This document shows positions 44,389 to 57,841 of a DNA stretch of 64,000 nt, piece after piece. Positions within the stretch are counted from its first letter, which is position 1. Each line of letters begins with the position of its first letter. The stretch is from Nymphalis io. Its lineage: Eukaryota > Arthropoda > Insecta > Lepidoptera > Nymphalidae. Under the pieces are notes generated by a model. The model did not search any database. It was not told where the DNA came from and worked only from the letters and a program-made list of their open reading frames with translations. Position numbers and translations under genes: made by a program. The DNA lies in NCBI RefSeq assembly GCF_905147045.1, contig NC_065918.1:13578001-13642000 (forward strand), read 5' to 3'.

Positions 44389-44474
44389 ACCGTTTCACTT
44401 ACGTCATTCATATCGTAGTCTTTACATAAACATGTTAAGCAACACTCGATAGTAATTAATGTAAGTGAAACGGT
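44389..44474. mobile_element. 86-bp inverted-repeat element
   Basis: Ends ACCGTTTCACTTAC and GTAAGTGAAACGGT are perfect 14-bp inverted repeats. The interior is AT-rich and has no ORF. It may be a very small MITE. Confidence 0.5.
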
Positions 44475-45309
44475 TTTTTTTTCTATCTATTTGACGCGTT
44501 AATGATTATTTCTGTTTGAATATTTAAAATGTTGTGCCATTTAAGACCATTTTAAACCCCCGTGCTGTTGAGTGGCTATTGTTTTTCCTTGTCAGAATAT
44601 TTGCATTTAGACTAGTTTTTTTTAACATATATAGTTGTTGTGCATACTTTTCTAACTTATCCCTGATGTAGTACGAAATCATGTAGCTTGTTAACATTCT
44701 AATTGGGGATATTGGCTATTCGGTAGCCGTTTCCAGCGTTTAAAGCTAAAGTCAATGCCCAATTTCCATTAAAAAATAAGCAGCGGTCATAACTTATTGA
44801 ACAATTGTAATTTAAAATAAAAATAAGGAACCAAAGCCTATGTAATTAAATAATACATCTCTGCATAACAATACAATAAGTCTACGCATGAGAGGAAAAG
44901 ATCAAGTCCGAGAAATATTTAAAAATACTCTTAAATTATGTTGCCATTTACATTGTACCCGACGATTGAGAGGTTAAAACGTCGTTTTACTGTTATTCGA
45001 TTTTTTTTGTAATGGCAATGTTTAAAAATGTTTAAAAACTAAATGATGCCATTGCCATAATCATTACCAGGGTAAAAAATACAAAACCGAATTTCAGAAA
45101 ATTATAATCATTTGAGTAGATTTTTTTTCATCTTTCTCTCGAATAACGGATAAGTATATAAGAGTATTTTTATTTTAATACATAAAGTTATAATAGATTT
45201 TTTTTTAATTTACTTATCCTTTGTGAAACATGAACATTTTCTAGTAGTGTTCGAGTAACAATTAGTTGCGTACTAAATTTTTTTTAAACATATATGATTT
45301 AAGTTGATG

Positions 45310-45310
45310 T

Positions 45311-45336
<26 letters not shown>
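45310..45336. repeat. (TA)n microsatellite
   Basis: It is a run of about 13 TA units. Confidence 0.9.
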
Positions 45337-45342
<6 letters not shown>

Positions 45343-48300
45343 GATATATTTTACAAAATAAACTTGACTCATGTTAACAAATTAAATTAAAGATCTGTAA
45401 ATCTTCATGTTATAATCTTTAGAGGATAAATTATTAGATGTCTTTAATTTTACAATGACTAGTTTGTTGTACACCGCTTCGCGTTATTCCGTGCAAACCG
45501 GTTTGTTCAGTTCAATGCGATCAAAAATGATCCCGACATTTCAGAACTTAACTCTTGATTAAACTTTGATATGATCGTGTTTTAGCACAGTAGTGTTTTT
45601 TTTATGTCTATAGGGGTATATTACAATAGTATTTGAAGGTAAAATTTCTTTTCGTAAGGTTTTTACCGCGCTTTATTGACTGTGCAAAACAAAAAATCGG
45701 AGTTTAAGTGGGTATTATAAAATACGTTTATTTATGAGTAAATGTACGTTTGCTTATTTCCTAAACGCGTTTAGTTTTAGATACATAGTGTTTTGAAATG
45801 TTTTTTTTTTTTTTTTTTGTTTGTCCAACATCCCATAGAGTAATTAGTGATCAAGCCTTCACTGCGCGCCTTTGTGGTATGACACCCACATTTCATTACT
45901 GCGAATTGCATTGTTAGTGTTTTAAAGTAATAAAAGTTTATAAATAATCTCCTATCGTTATAGTATATAGATTTGCATGATATATTAAATACATAAAAAT
46001 TAACCTATAACGATGGTATTTTTAAGTCGAAAAATTTATTAATATAATATATGTATTTTTATTACTTTATCCACCGAATATAATTGAGAAAATATCCTAA
46101 GATGAAGTATTATTTAGTCGATTTATACTTGTACGACTTTTGTGTCAAATTGAAATTCGGCAAAGTTTGAATAATTTAATCGAAATGGTATTTTGCAAAA
46201 AAAAAATAAATAATTTAAATATTATATTGTATTTAGTCGTAGTGACGTAATCATGTACTGACATTTTAATGACATGCGCAACATTTTTCTTTGCCAATAT
46301 AAAAAAGAAAACAAAAATATAATAAAAAAGTTTTTATTCTCGTTTCTTTTTTAAAAGAAATTAATGAGTTTGACTCGACTCGCAATTATAATGATCTAAA
46401 ATTAATAAGCATAATACCATTTCAAGTGTAACTGTTTTGTGTTATATGCAATATGTATAGAATGTTGATATGTAAATAAAATATTGTATACGGTATCGTG
46501 TTTTACATTTGTGAAATTGGTGTCGGTTTTGTGCTAAAATACTAATAAGAATTACTAAGTAGAAATATTTTAGTATTGAAATGTTTAACTTGGCTAATAG
46601 ACATCGCGAACTATGACTCACCACTAATAATAATAAATCTAAACGGTACTAATATTACACTATTTTAACCATGTTTTTGTATAAATTTTCAAATATATGT
46701 TGCATGCATGTTTTTCAGTATCTCGATTGTGTAAAAATCCCGAATAAATAAATAAAAAACAATAATTATATACTTAATTACTTTTTATAACGCAGTATTG
46801 AAGAAATTTGAATCAAACACGATTTTATTAACGTATTTTCGAATTAAACATTTAAATTTCCTTTTTTTTCAAATTAATGCAAAATTATCAATAAAATACT
46901 CAAATTATTATGTAAATGATATTTACAGTTGTCTTCTGTAACCAAAAAAACGTCAATTGCGCGCCAAATATTTTATCAGTAAACTTATTATATTTAATTT
47001 AAAAAAAAAAACGACCTGTCAAATCTGTAGCGTAATAAGACTTTGTTTAATTTTAATTATTGACACAGTTTGTTGTTAATTGCAATTATCAAACTCTGTA
47101 AGGCCAATGATAAGATTGGACCAGAACGCAAATATATTTATAAATGTCGGTGGGCCGGAAAAATATCCCGTTAGCGTCATCGTCGAATCGGAATCGTGAA
47201 GGTCGCCGTCGTATTTAAATGATCGGAAGTTGATTTTGCGCGTACTATAAACTTTTTTTTTTATAACCAAACCTCGTGCCCGTTTCTCTGCAGCAGATGT
47301 TCTAAATAAAAACCCGAGTTAAATCTCAAGGTCGAATAAATACTTCGAGGAAGATGTTCATATGGAATGTTACCGAATGTTCTGGAACGTATGTTTTTTT
47401 TTTCAATTTATCCGCAATGGAATCGTTTCGTTGCGTACAATTTTAAAGTTACTAAGGAAAATTTCATGAATGTAATGCATGAATAAGATGTATATTGAAT
47501 GATTACCTATTGTGTGCCTTGCTTTGCTTTGTAAGTGATAGAGTTAAGGCCGCGTACGAAAGGAATCGAACGTAAAATTAAAATTCGCTATTTTTATTTG
47601 CAATTCTTTATACTGTTTGGTTGAAACTCATCTATATGATTACGATGTATGGAACAGCCAAAGGGATACTACGTACATAAAAAACGCCTGTTATTTTTTC
47701 TATGCAAAACATTTCTTAAGTTTATATTATATTTGAATAAGAAAAAGCATATATTTTGAATGACCTCTGTTAATGATTCAAGAGTTTAATATCCAAAGAT
47801 TGTTTTCTAAGTATTTTTCATTCGATTCTTTTTTACTTTTTATAATATTCAACGTTATAAAAACTACGTACTCTTTAATGTAAAGAAAAAATTTTACATG
47901 CCCCTTATATTGTTGTTATATATAATATATATAATTCTGCGGTATGTACTTACAGATCTATGAGTTCAATTTATAAATGATATATTTCCATATAATAAAT
48001 TGTAGCTTGTCTCTTGTTTCGCATTATCGTAAAATGTACTCTTGAATTTTGTAGGTTAATTTATTTATTATTATAAAACATATGTGTAATCTCAAATGTT
48101 CCTTTTAGTTCGTAAATTGTAAACGGGATCCAGTTTACAGAATATAATGCTGGATATTAATTAATAATATTATATAAACATTTTTTTTTTGTCAAACTAT
48201 ATGTAAATTTTTTGTCTATACTGTATTTTTTTTTTCTTTCTTAGTCGTAGTTGTATTTAATCGATATATCGTACTGATTATAAGAATCAATTTAAGAGTT

Positions 48301-48535
48301 CAATTGTCGGTCTTAAAATGTCTAGTTCGTGTTAAAACATCAGGTTAAAAAATAAACTAAGTTCTTCTCCTTATCTTTCACGGATTTAGACATTTTACCT
48401 TCAATCGGTTTGTGTTTAGATCTAAAACGTTTACTATAGCCAAGTAGAGTTAATTCAGACTATTGGCTTTTAAATTTTAATCGAATTTAAAAACATTTTC
48501 TACTATTTCAGATAATTGTACCACATATATGATTT

Positions 48536-48658
48536 ATCGTTTCTCAACCTGGGGTCGCGTCTAAAGTTGATATTATTATCCAACAATTAAAGGTAAAATA
48601 TGAGTTATTACAAAAATAATAATTCGTATCGTGACGGCTTAAAAGATTGAGAAACGAT
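48536..48658. mobile_element. hAT-like MITE
   Basis: The 12-bp inverted ends ATCGTTTCTCAA and TTGAGAAACGAT, followed by CCTGGGGTCGCG inside, match the TTCTCAACCxGGGGTCG terminus I know from hAT elements. At 123 bp it is nonautonomous. Confidence 0.6.
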
Positions 48659-49373
48659 GTAGAAATATCGTGCACCTTTTTACATGCTCCATATAACACT
48701 AATATTAATCCATATAATTTATAAATAGATTATAGAATAGATCTTCGGATCGGCTATCTAGTTTTATAGAGAACATTCGTGACGTCAGCAGATTCGTGTG
48801 GATATAATTGCCGTGATTTCGAATATGAAAGAAGGGATATTAAATTGATATATAATACATAGTAATTCATTTTATTATCTTGATGTTTAAAAATAAATAT
48901 TTAAATATCTCTGCGTACCTTTTAGTATTGCTCGCTACTTGTCGATCACATTCATTCGCATTCATTCGTTTTGACAGTTTAAGCCGATGGATTGCCTTAA
49001 AATGAAGCGTACGAAGTTTTTACTATATAGTAACGATTGAACGTTCAAATTGAAAGCTGTCATTATTACAAGTAACATACTTGACTTGTGATTGTGATCG
49101 ATAATTAGCATCCTGGTTTATAAAACTGTATCGTCTTAGTAGTACTCTGAGCAAATTATTTATGTAATTTAAATTTAGTGATTTTAAGTAAAATATGTGT
49201 TTTGATAAAGATGATATATTAAAAATATGTTTGTATACGAGAGGGATTCTGTAAACTGAAGCGGGAACGAAATAAAAATATCAAATAAATGTCTAACATT
49301 GATTTTGCTTTATTAAGTATTTCAACGTAAAAATAGCCCTCGAACATGAAAGAAAAAGTAACAACATTTAAAT

Positions 49374-49515
49374 GACCCATCATCGGGTTAAGACTCCTCT
49401 TCCTTTTAAAAAGGCTTACGATTAGAACTTATTCCAACACGCTGCTCCAATGCCGCTTGATAAATCCACCAAATGTGTATGTCGCTGATTTTCTCACGAA
49501 ATTTTCTTTGGCCTA
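49374..49515 (-). repeat. SINE family A, 3' fragment
   Basis: AACTTATTCCAACACGCTGC and TCTCACGAAATTTTCTTTGG are the reverse of the family A body; the tRNA head is missing. Confidence 0.55.
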
Positions 49516-50700
49516 CAAATATAACATGATTGTACAGTGCATATCGTCATTTGCGCGATAAATAAGAATGTATGGCGTATATTATGCTTATTTTCGATAT
49601 ATAAAAATCTATCCCACGATTAGTGAGTTCTCGGATATAACTCTGGAATAGGGCATAAGTTCATCGAACTATTCGTCTGGTGTACTTAATAACTTAAATG
49701 GGATCGTACGTTACAAAAGATATAGTGTAACTCTTCTCGGCTGTTTATGATAATATTTAAGAATCGGGAGATGAATGTCGAAACAAATGAGTAATATAAA
49801 TAATTAAATGAAAAATTTATTTTAAGCAATCAATGAATTTATTATTTCAAATTAAAAAATAATGTTGGTGAAAGTTTTATATTGATATGGACGAATATAA
49901 ATTTTACCTAATAATAAATATAAAGGGTTCTATTTATTAGAACAAACAAACGTTCCTTTACGACTAAATGCAAGCGTTGACAATACGGCTCGGAGAAGAT
50001 TTCTAGTGTCATTGACTCCACACCGTTTGTCATATAAAATGTATTTATTTATTTATCTATGCACCTTCTATTGAGACAAACAAAATAAAATACACAAAAT
50101 ATCTTATCTCTTATAAAATATCTGGTAGAAACAGTATATATTTTTTTTATTTTATTAATAATGCTAGCTATATATATAGTTTAAAGATATTTTATTATTA
50201 TCTCTCTACTTCCATCCAATTAGCTTAGAGTGTTACGATAAATTAATTGAACGACGAGTTCTGAATCGATTCTTCTATCTGACAAAACCAGACAGCATAT
50301 TCCAGGTATACGCTGTCTGGCAAATACCACAAAACTTATGGAAAGGACACTTGTAAAGACGCCTTAAAGGGACACTATTATGATAATAGACTTAGGAACA
50401 ATCGAGGCAAAATAACCATACATTTGCTTCTCCTAAATTTTAGTCCAGGTGTCCAAAAATTTTAGTCAGGGTTTCGAACTGATTTCCCCATTGGGGTCAA
50501 GATCTAATTAACATACATAGGGGTCGACATTAGAATCATAAAAAAAAAAAAGACTGACTTCAAATCCGCCATGTTTGTGAGGCCCATTTGCCAGATCTCT
50601 TGGGGTCAAATGTAAACATTAAACTTTGCGCTGCAGTAATCACGACGCGTCAAACACTTATTGTGTATCTTTAGGACCATAATAATTCCGAGCCTAAAAA
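49516..50700. other. AT-rich gene-free stretch
   Basis: The only structure is a 9-bp hairpin (CCAGACAGC/GCTGTCTGG, 50290-50323). Confidence 0.4.
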
Positions 50701-50715
50701 TTATTATTTTTTTTT

Positions 50716-51005
50716 TTTTTAGAATAGGAAGGTGGACGAGCATATGGGCCACCTGATGGTTAGTGGTCACCAAACGCCCTTAGACATTGGCATTGTAAGA
50801 AATGTCAACCATAGCTTATAGCCAATGCGCCACCAACCTTGGGAACTAAGATTTTATGTCCCTTGTGTCTGTAATTACACTGGCTCATTCACCCTTCAAA
50901 CCGGAACACAACAATATCAAGTATTGCTGTTTTGCGGTAGAATATCTGATGAGTGGGTGGTACCTACCCAGACGAGCTTGCACAAAGCCCTACTACCAGT
51001 AATTA
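50716..51005 (+). repeat. GGTGGTACC-type dispersed repeat, near full length
   Basis: From a T run through AATAGGAAGGTGGACGAGC, GGGCCACCTGATGG, CCAATGCGCCACCAACCTTG, ACTGGCTCATTCACCC and GAGTGGGTGGTACCTACCC to CTACTACCAGTAAT. With 31845-32135 it defines the family consensus. Confidence 0.88.
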
Positions 51006-51497
51006 TCTTAAATATTGGTCCAAGCATAATAAAATTTCAATTGTTTTGAATATATTTTTGCATGTTCTTCCGGGTACTCTTAATTTTCATATACCACACA
51101 TACCACACTAAATATCTTATGAATATATTTTCTACTTTCAAACTAGCTAAGTTGTAATAAATACCATTCGCATATTATTTTAATTATAACATGTTTACTA
51201 TAGTCAAACGTAATTTTTGAATGTTGTTAAACTTATTATTTTTACAACAGAAACCAATTACTGTCGTAGAAAAACAGCAGTGATATAACGCCTTTGATTA
51301 AAACATAATCATGGCGATAGATTAGGTTCTGGTTTAAATTCAATATTATTCCAGAAAAGAAGGAGAAATTAAGAAAATAGTAAAAAATGTGTTTAATGTC
51401 AATGAGGAGGAAATTGCAGACTCAGGTCTAAATCATCTTATATTACATTCGAGAGCGGTTTGCCTGCAATCTCTTAGTAGTTGTGCCCGTTGCATAA

Positions 51498-51780
51498 TTC
51501 AATTCCATCGCGAACAAAGAAATTTGGCAACTCCTTTCTTTGTCGCACTTCCAAAAAATGGAATTCCTTACCAGCTCACGTGTTCCCCTCCTCTTACAAC
51601 CCGGGTTCCTTCAAACGAGGCGTGAAGAGGCATCTTGCGGGCCGGCAAGGCGAAGGCGGCTAGTGCAGAACGTTTTTCCCGTCTGTACTGGCCGTCGTCG
51701 CGTTTGGACTCTACTACCACTTACCAACAGGTGGAGTAGAGTCATTTGCCCTTCCGGCGAATATAAAAAAAAAAAAAAAA
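51498..51780 (+). mobile_element. 3' end of the same LINE family as 37265-39478
   Basis: Starting at TTCAATTCCATCGCGAAC it is about 95% identical to the last 265 bp of the longer copy and ends in a 16-A tail. Here the frame reads KKWNSLPAHVFPSSYNPGSF without the shift seen in the longer copy. Confidence 0.88.
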
Positions 51781-51899
51781 TTGCAACAACAGAAAAGCGC
51801 CATACTTATGTCAACAGGTCTTGCGCCTAGATTTACATTAAGATTTATATCTCAAGTAAAATTTTCAATATACTTTTACGTTATATTATATTTTTGGTA

Positions 51900-54800
51900 C
51901 TAAATTCTTTTTTTTTCTAAAAATACATGTTACACATGTTCTGTTATTACACTATATACAAACATTGTTACGTCTAATTTTGTCTTTTCAGCTGTTCTTC
52001 AGAAACTGTGTACTCTGTACAGATTTATCATCATATCAGCGTATTCAGCCTACAATAATCAAATGTTGGACACAAACCTCCTTACTCGCGCGCCAATTCT
52101 AAAAGTCCTGTGTTAATCGCATCAATTGAACACCCGCCATTTTTCTAAAGGCTATCGAGCGGGTGGTCTGTTTACTTGCAGCTTATAATCAGAAAATAAA
52201 TACTTTAAAAATAAACGAGGGTACCATCCATTACACATCAAACTGCTTGACTAAAATCCCCTCTCTTCTAGACAAGTTTTGGAGCTAATTCCACGAAGAT
52301 TCAAGTATCATGCGAATTGATGAATACAATTGTTCCAGATAGTCATCTGACATAAGCATGCTTCCTTACGATATTTTTCTTACATCGCCGTGAAATTATG
52401 ATATTTATAGTCCAATCGAAGTTTTGCTTAGCGATCGATAGTGTGATAGAATGTTGTGACGCCTGGATATAAAAACATGCAGGCACATAAAAATAGAGTT
52501 AATTAAAAAAAAAATCAAAAATACTCCAAAGGCACGGATAACATTTTATGTTACAATTATATTAATATTATATGAAATGATACGATAACGGATTTTTAAT
52601 AAGACACAAGTCCTTCTCGTCTCAATATGTCGACATCAATAATAATAATAATAAGATAATAGACAAGAATATATAATTAATTAAAGTGATATGGCCTACA
52701 GATACTTTTGAAATATATTTATTTATGTGTAAACTAATAATAATTTGCCGCAAAAACGTTTTCCGGCCGAAAATTATTTGGAAAACATGACTTGCTCATA
52801 TCTTATATCAAAAGGAAATTCTAAATAAATTCAAATAAATTTAGTAAGTACTTTCAAATAAATTCTTACGTCACTTTGTTTTTGCGATACAACGTTTTAA
52901 GGTAAAAAAAGTTACGAAAATATTTGCTTACGTTTGTTGATGCTCAAAATTATCCTAAAAAAGAAAATTCATATTAAAGGGACAGATTCATGTTTCTAAA
53001 TTGTCATAGGACGTAGTTTGAAAATGAAGCTCTGATATGTTGATTTAATCATGGTTCAGTTACATACACGTTCATTTGATTCTGTTTGACTCGAATTGAA
53101 TCAAATGGACTTAAATGAAAAAAAAAATGGTGGATGATAATTAAAATTGACATACACAGAATTGGATTTGAGCTCTACAACGTTTCGAAATTTGTGAAAA
53201 CTAGTTGTTATAAAAATATATGTATAATTAATTTTTATACACAAATATGTAATTAATTAAGAAATATTAGATTACAACAATAACAAATAAATAACTATTT
53301 AGCAAAACATAAACTGCGTTTTAGTTTTTGTGATTGCAACAGGAAGTTTAAATGTTAATTGTTATATAATTTATTTCACCACTTTTGATTACAACTATTT
53401 CTTAATTCAAACCTTTGATACCAACTAATGACTACTACCTACAGCACCTCACACAAACGAAAAGTATTTGAGAACATGCAATGCATATATCGTTACGTAA
53501 AACATGTATTTTAAAATAAATAAACAATTATCAACTCATACGATGGAATAGGAGTTAGTTTCATTAAAATTTATTACGCACACTTATTTTTACCACAAGC
53601 CATTGTGCTGACATACGTATTTTATGTCAAACATATTTGTTCAATGTTGTCCCCCGTGTATAACATCAAATATTAAATTCATAAAAAACCTCGACGCGGT
53701 CTTCAATAATGCCGTCCCGGAAACTACCGCTCTACGTTCGTTACTTCGTCCAGTAAATCTGTCACAATATTAGGGTGCATATATCAACGTAACGTAATAA
53801 TTGTACACGCTTGCTATACACTTACATTATAATTTGAAATAAAACACTATTAATATTATTTTTTCATATTGTTAAGTCGATAGAGACTGTGAGAACATCG
53901 TGCCGGGAGATTTTGATAATCTATTGCAAAATGAAAATAGGCGTGGAACTGCAGAATTTTATAAACATAAAGCAAAGATAAAATGAGCGTGAAACAGGAA
54001 CTACCTTAAAGAATTAAATAGTGTGTTATAAATAATATATAATAAACATTAAATTGATTAAATAATCACACGCTAAACAACTTTTGAAAGTTTGGCTGAT
54101 AAAAATATTTACATTAAAGAAGTCGGAACGAGTTAAATAATAAGGTGATTACATTCGAAAAGTTTATGTTTGTCAATGAACATGAATGATATAATAATAA
54201 GTATAATAACAAATACATGGAAATAAAAGAAGACACTCTTGTATGTGATACGCTATTCCTGGAAAGACGACTGTACCTCCAGTATATTCTATTGCATAAC
54301 GTTTGTCAAACTATACTGTAGCTAAACGTATATGCATTTGATAATAATGCTTACTATAATGGAATAAAGTTTATAATCGATTGTTCTATATATCAGTAAA
54401 TTGTGGGTCATTTGATTGGGGAGGTCTTTGGGTCACTTCAATCTCGACGGTAAACAATCGCTGCAAGGTCAAGAGCGAATCTCAGAAATACAGCGTCAAC
54501 CAATGCGTGATTACTTGACGTTGTTTTAAAATGTATTTGATACACTTTATTGTTTAAACATTTTTATAAAAATATGAGTACAACGGAATTGAAACTTTTA
54601 GGTATTCATTTTTGGGAATATTGATATATTTTTAGTTATTTTGTATATTTCTAAAAAAAAATATGTTTTGAGTGTTGGGGCGTGAAACATTCCACTTCGC
54701 TTTATTGACATAATTGTTTAATGTAGCTTTTGATAATACATATCAATAATATGTACTAGTATCGCCTTTGACTAAAATTAAGATTTTTAAGTGTTTTTTT

Positions 54801-55220
54801 TTTTACTTAATACCACATGTTTCGCGTTCGAATGTGTAGAAGTATCAGTCCTCTAATATCATCTGTAATATAAAAATATAAAAATAAGTTTCGATATATT
54901 TTTATTATATTAATTTGTATTTTGAATTTAATATTTACAGAAGATAAAGCTATAAGATATGTGCTAAAGCTATAAGAGTGGTCGCTCGATTAATACATAT
55001 TACTGACTGCTTCATTATTATTAGAGTTTCGGATGTCTGTCTGTCTGACCTGGCATCCAATCCTGCGTCAGACCAATTCACGTATATTGGGTTTATCGTT
55101 CAAAAAAATATTAATTGTTAAAATATTTCTTTCAAGTCATTATAACACTCAAGATATTATACTGAGGATAAATTGGCTATTTTAACAGTCCATCTAAAAT
55201 CACGTACAGTCGCGCCCGAT
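51900..55220. other. AT-rich gene-free stretch
   Basis: A degraded family A SINE fragment is likely at 52255-52398 (minus). I see no exon. Confidence 0.4.
52255..52398 (-). repeat. SINE family A, heavily degraded
   Basis: CTAGACAAGTTTTGGAGCTA, ATTCCACGAAGAT and TTCCTTACGATATTTTTCTT align with the reverse family A body. Confidence 0.4.
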
Positions 55221-55227
55221 TTCTCCC

Positions 55228-55310
55228 CGATCGTGTCGGATTACCATCCCATCGGATTACGAGAGTGAGGGATTAGGGAGTGCACCTGCATGCAATAACA
55301 GGTCACGCAT
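55228..55310 (+). repeat. SINE family C fragment
   Basis: ATCCCATCGGATTACGAGAG and GAGGGATTAGGGAGTGCAC match the family C body at 42470-42510. Confidence 0.55.
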
Positions 55311-55400
55311 CACTTGAAATGGGTTTTGAATAGGCGTATTCGCTTGTATACGTATACGTGAATACGAAGAAAACATTGAAACGTTACATAATGTTGTCTT

Positions 55401-55437
55401 TCTGAGAATCCGTTACTTATTGTAACGGATTTTCAGA
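55401..55437. repeat. 16-bp hairpin with one mismatch
   Basis: TCTGAGAATCCGTTAC pairs with GTAACGGATTTTCAGA across the loop TTATT. Confidence 0.5.
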
Positions 55438-55882
55438 ATCCGTCTCAATGGGAAGATAATAAACCTCGTCTCATATCACAGAAGCTTTAAGAGCGGTAGT
55501 CAGAGAAGAGATTTCTAAAGCGATCAAGCAGTTATATAGAATTATATTTTAAATTATATCTTTATGCCTTTTGTATTTGAAATATTTTGAATTTTCATCG
55601 ATAGTGCAAAACATTTCAAAATATATAACACCACGACCCATTGCCTCGCTTTGTTAATTTTTCGAACAGAGCAATGAAATTCAACTGAAAAATTCTCCTA
55701 GCATTCCTGCCTCTCCGCGGTAACTTATTTTATTTTATTATATTTCGCTTATACGCACCCACGAATATCGGAGACATATAGTACAACTACAGCATGCTCA
55801 TTATTTATTTCTAGTTTTCTACACGTATTCTCGTTCATGATTTGTACAATAGCTATTTTTAGTTTTGATTTATAGTATATAT

Positions 55883-56110
55883 TGAGCCGAGATGGCTCAG
55901 TGGTTAGAAAAAGTGAAACTTAACGAATATTGCGGATTTAAGCTTCACGCCGGACCAGGATTACTAAATTTTCATAAGCAATTAATGTCTATAATAATTC
56001 ATTTTATGCACGGCGGTGAAGAAAAAAAAACCGTGAAACTGGACGCGTAGGACAAAATTCTGCCACATGCCTATCCGACAAATTGCATTTGTGCGACGTG
56101 GTGGAAATAC
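55883..56110 (+). repeat. SINE family A, diverged
   Basis: The head GAGCCGAGATGGCTCAGTGG is clear. The B box is changed (GCGGATTTAAGC) and the body ends at GCGACGTGGTGGAAATACG. Confidence 0.65.
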
Positions 56111-57500
56111 GCAATAATAATAATATTTACTTTATATTACATCTATTTTAAACGTTACTAAGCTCCACCTCTTGAGTGTAACGTGAAGCTTTATAGATAT
56201 TTCTCAACAAATAGGTCATCTAAAGCATCTAGTTTTTTTCAAGCAGGATTTAGATCCTGAGATTATTTAACATATGCAGCTGTATATTTACAGCTGTACT
56301 GTAACGTTCGTTAGTATGAACGCGCTAATTTAATTATATAATTAATTATTTGTAATGTCTCGCTCGCTATCCGTCTCACTCATTCTTATTTATTTTTTAT
56401 TAATGTAATATTTGATATTAATTATTGGCTACATTATAATTTATAATGTTTCTTATTTTATTATATTTAATAATACCGTTTGTTTCCAATATAAATAAAT
56501 AAACTTAGTTAAATTTAACAGTGTAAGTAATACGTAACACTACTTCATATTATAGGAAAGATAATATAAACGCAAAATGTTTTGCTAAATATTAATCAAA
56601 GGCCACCGAAAAGGATCATGTGATTACTTTGCTATGAAGTAACTATTGCTGCTAGAGATAATGCAATGACGGAAACAAATTTATCTGCTCTTGTAATAAT
56701 AAAACATTGTGTCAAGATCAACTAACTTTAGGATAAGTTACTAAAAGCCTACTGCTAAAAGGTCCAAAGTAAATTTTTGAGTAAACAACATTTTGCCTCT
56801 TGACAACACATTAAAAATGTATTTATGATGAAACTGCATTATTGTCCTTACTAATACGCAAACTATAATACGCTAAAAGGCGTATGATATATAAAACAAC
56901 CAATATCTGTTCATTGTTCCTATTTTGATTACCAAGTAAGGGTTATTGATATTGGCCCTTTTAGCAACAGGCTACATAATATATAATGCATATATACATA
57001 CAAAAACTGCATGCAGAGGTAGCACATACGTTTTATAATCACATTGTCAGGAATACAAAATCTGTATTAAGATTTTTAATTTAACTTTTTTATTAAATGT
57101 TAATCGTTATAATTTGTATGTCTAATTATGACAATGAATGTATTGTTAAGGCATTATTAAATTGTGTTGAAATATTCACTTAATTTTAGAAATATTTATT
57201 TATTATAAATACGATACATGCTATAATATATGAAAAAGCATTACAAGGAAATTATTAGCTCTGCGTATCAGTAATAAGTCAATGGAAATGCTAACAAATT
57301 AATATTATATTTTTATATTTAATCGTTTCCAAGCGAATCTTATAGAATTTTAAATTCAATTAATCGAAGACAACTACATTGTATATTTATTAATATTTGG
57401 CAGTTACGCAACATTCAATCTAATATGCCAATATATCAAAATATGTCAAAATAAAATCGAAATTAATGACATATTGATTTTTATTATCGAAGTGATCGTT
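56111..57500. other. AT-rich gene-free stretch upstream of the secreted-peptide gene
   Basis: No exon or mobile element was recognised. Confidence 0.4.
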
Positions 57501-57503
57501 TAT

Positions 57504-57509
57504 CACGTG
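57504..57509. promoter_or_regulatory. CACGTG E-box upstream of the secreted-peptide gene
   Basis: A perfect CACGTG lies 180 bp before the predicted TSS, within TTTATCACGTGGTC. Functional relevance is inferred only. Confidence 0.3.
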
Positions 57510-57654
57510 GTCAATGTCAAAGGGCTTCGAGAAAGTGACGAGCGGAGAAATTATGAGGCCTCAATGAGATTAATTTTGCTAAGAGATGGTTGTGAGAAAA
57601 TCTAATATCCATCGTATAGTAGTGCGTTGTTTACTAACAGGCAACAGGTCTGTA

Positions 57655-57690
57655 TATATAAGGCGGGGCCCGGCGACTTAGTCAGACGAT
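57655..57690 (+). promoter_or_regulatory. TATA/initiator core promoter
   Basis: TATATAAGG starts 29 bp before the A of an initiator GTCAGACG (A at 57684). The short 5' UTR of about 58 nt leads to the ATG at 57742. This is a clear arthropod TATA-type promoter, usual for inducible or tissue-specific genes. Confidence 0.72.
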
Positions 57691-57741
57691 ATTTAAACTC
57701 AAGCTAGACACATACAGCGATCGCGTTAGTCGAAAATAATA

Positions 57742-57841
57742 ATGATATCTAAAACAGTGTTCGCTTTTGCTGTGCTAAGCGTGTTTGTGCCAATGTTGGC
57801 AGGTACTCCTCTGCAGACAAGGGCTACCACGCAAGTGGAAC
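57742..57841 (+). CDS. Secreted-peptide exon 1 (signal peptide)
   Basis: It starts at AATAATAATGATATC, 58 nt after the predicted TSS, encodes the signal peptide and TPLQTRATTQVE, and ends in phase 1 at AAC|GTAAGT. Confidence 0.85.

Larger units (their letters stand above)
42986..48530 (+). other. Gene-free AT-rich DNA; possible long 3' UTR of the kinase at its start
   Basis: No exon is supported. T-rich runs (43455-43472, 45801-45818), a (TA)n tract at 45310-45336, and a short inverted-repeat element at 44389-44474 are present. Confidence 0.45.
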
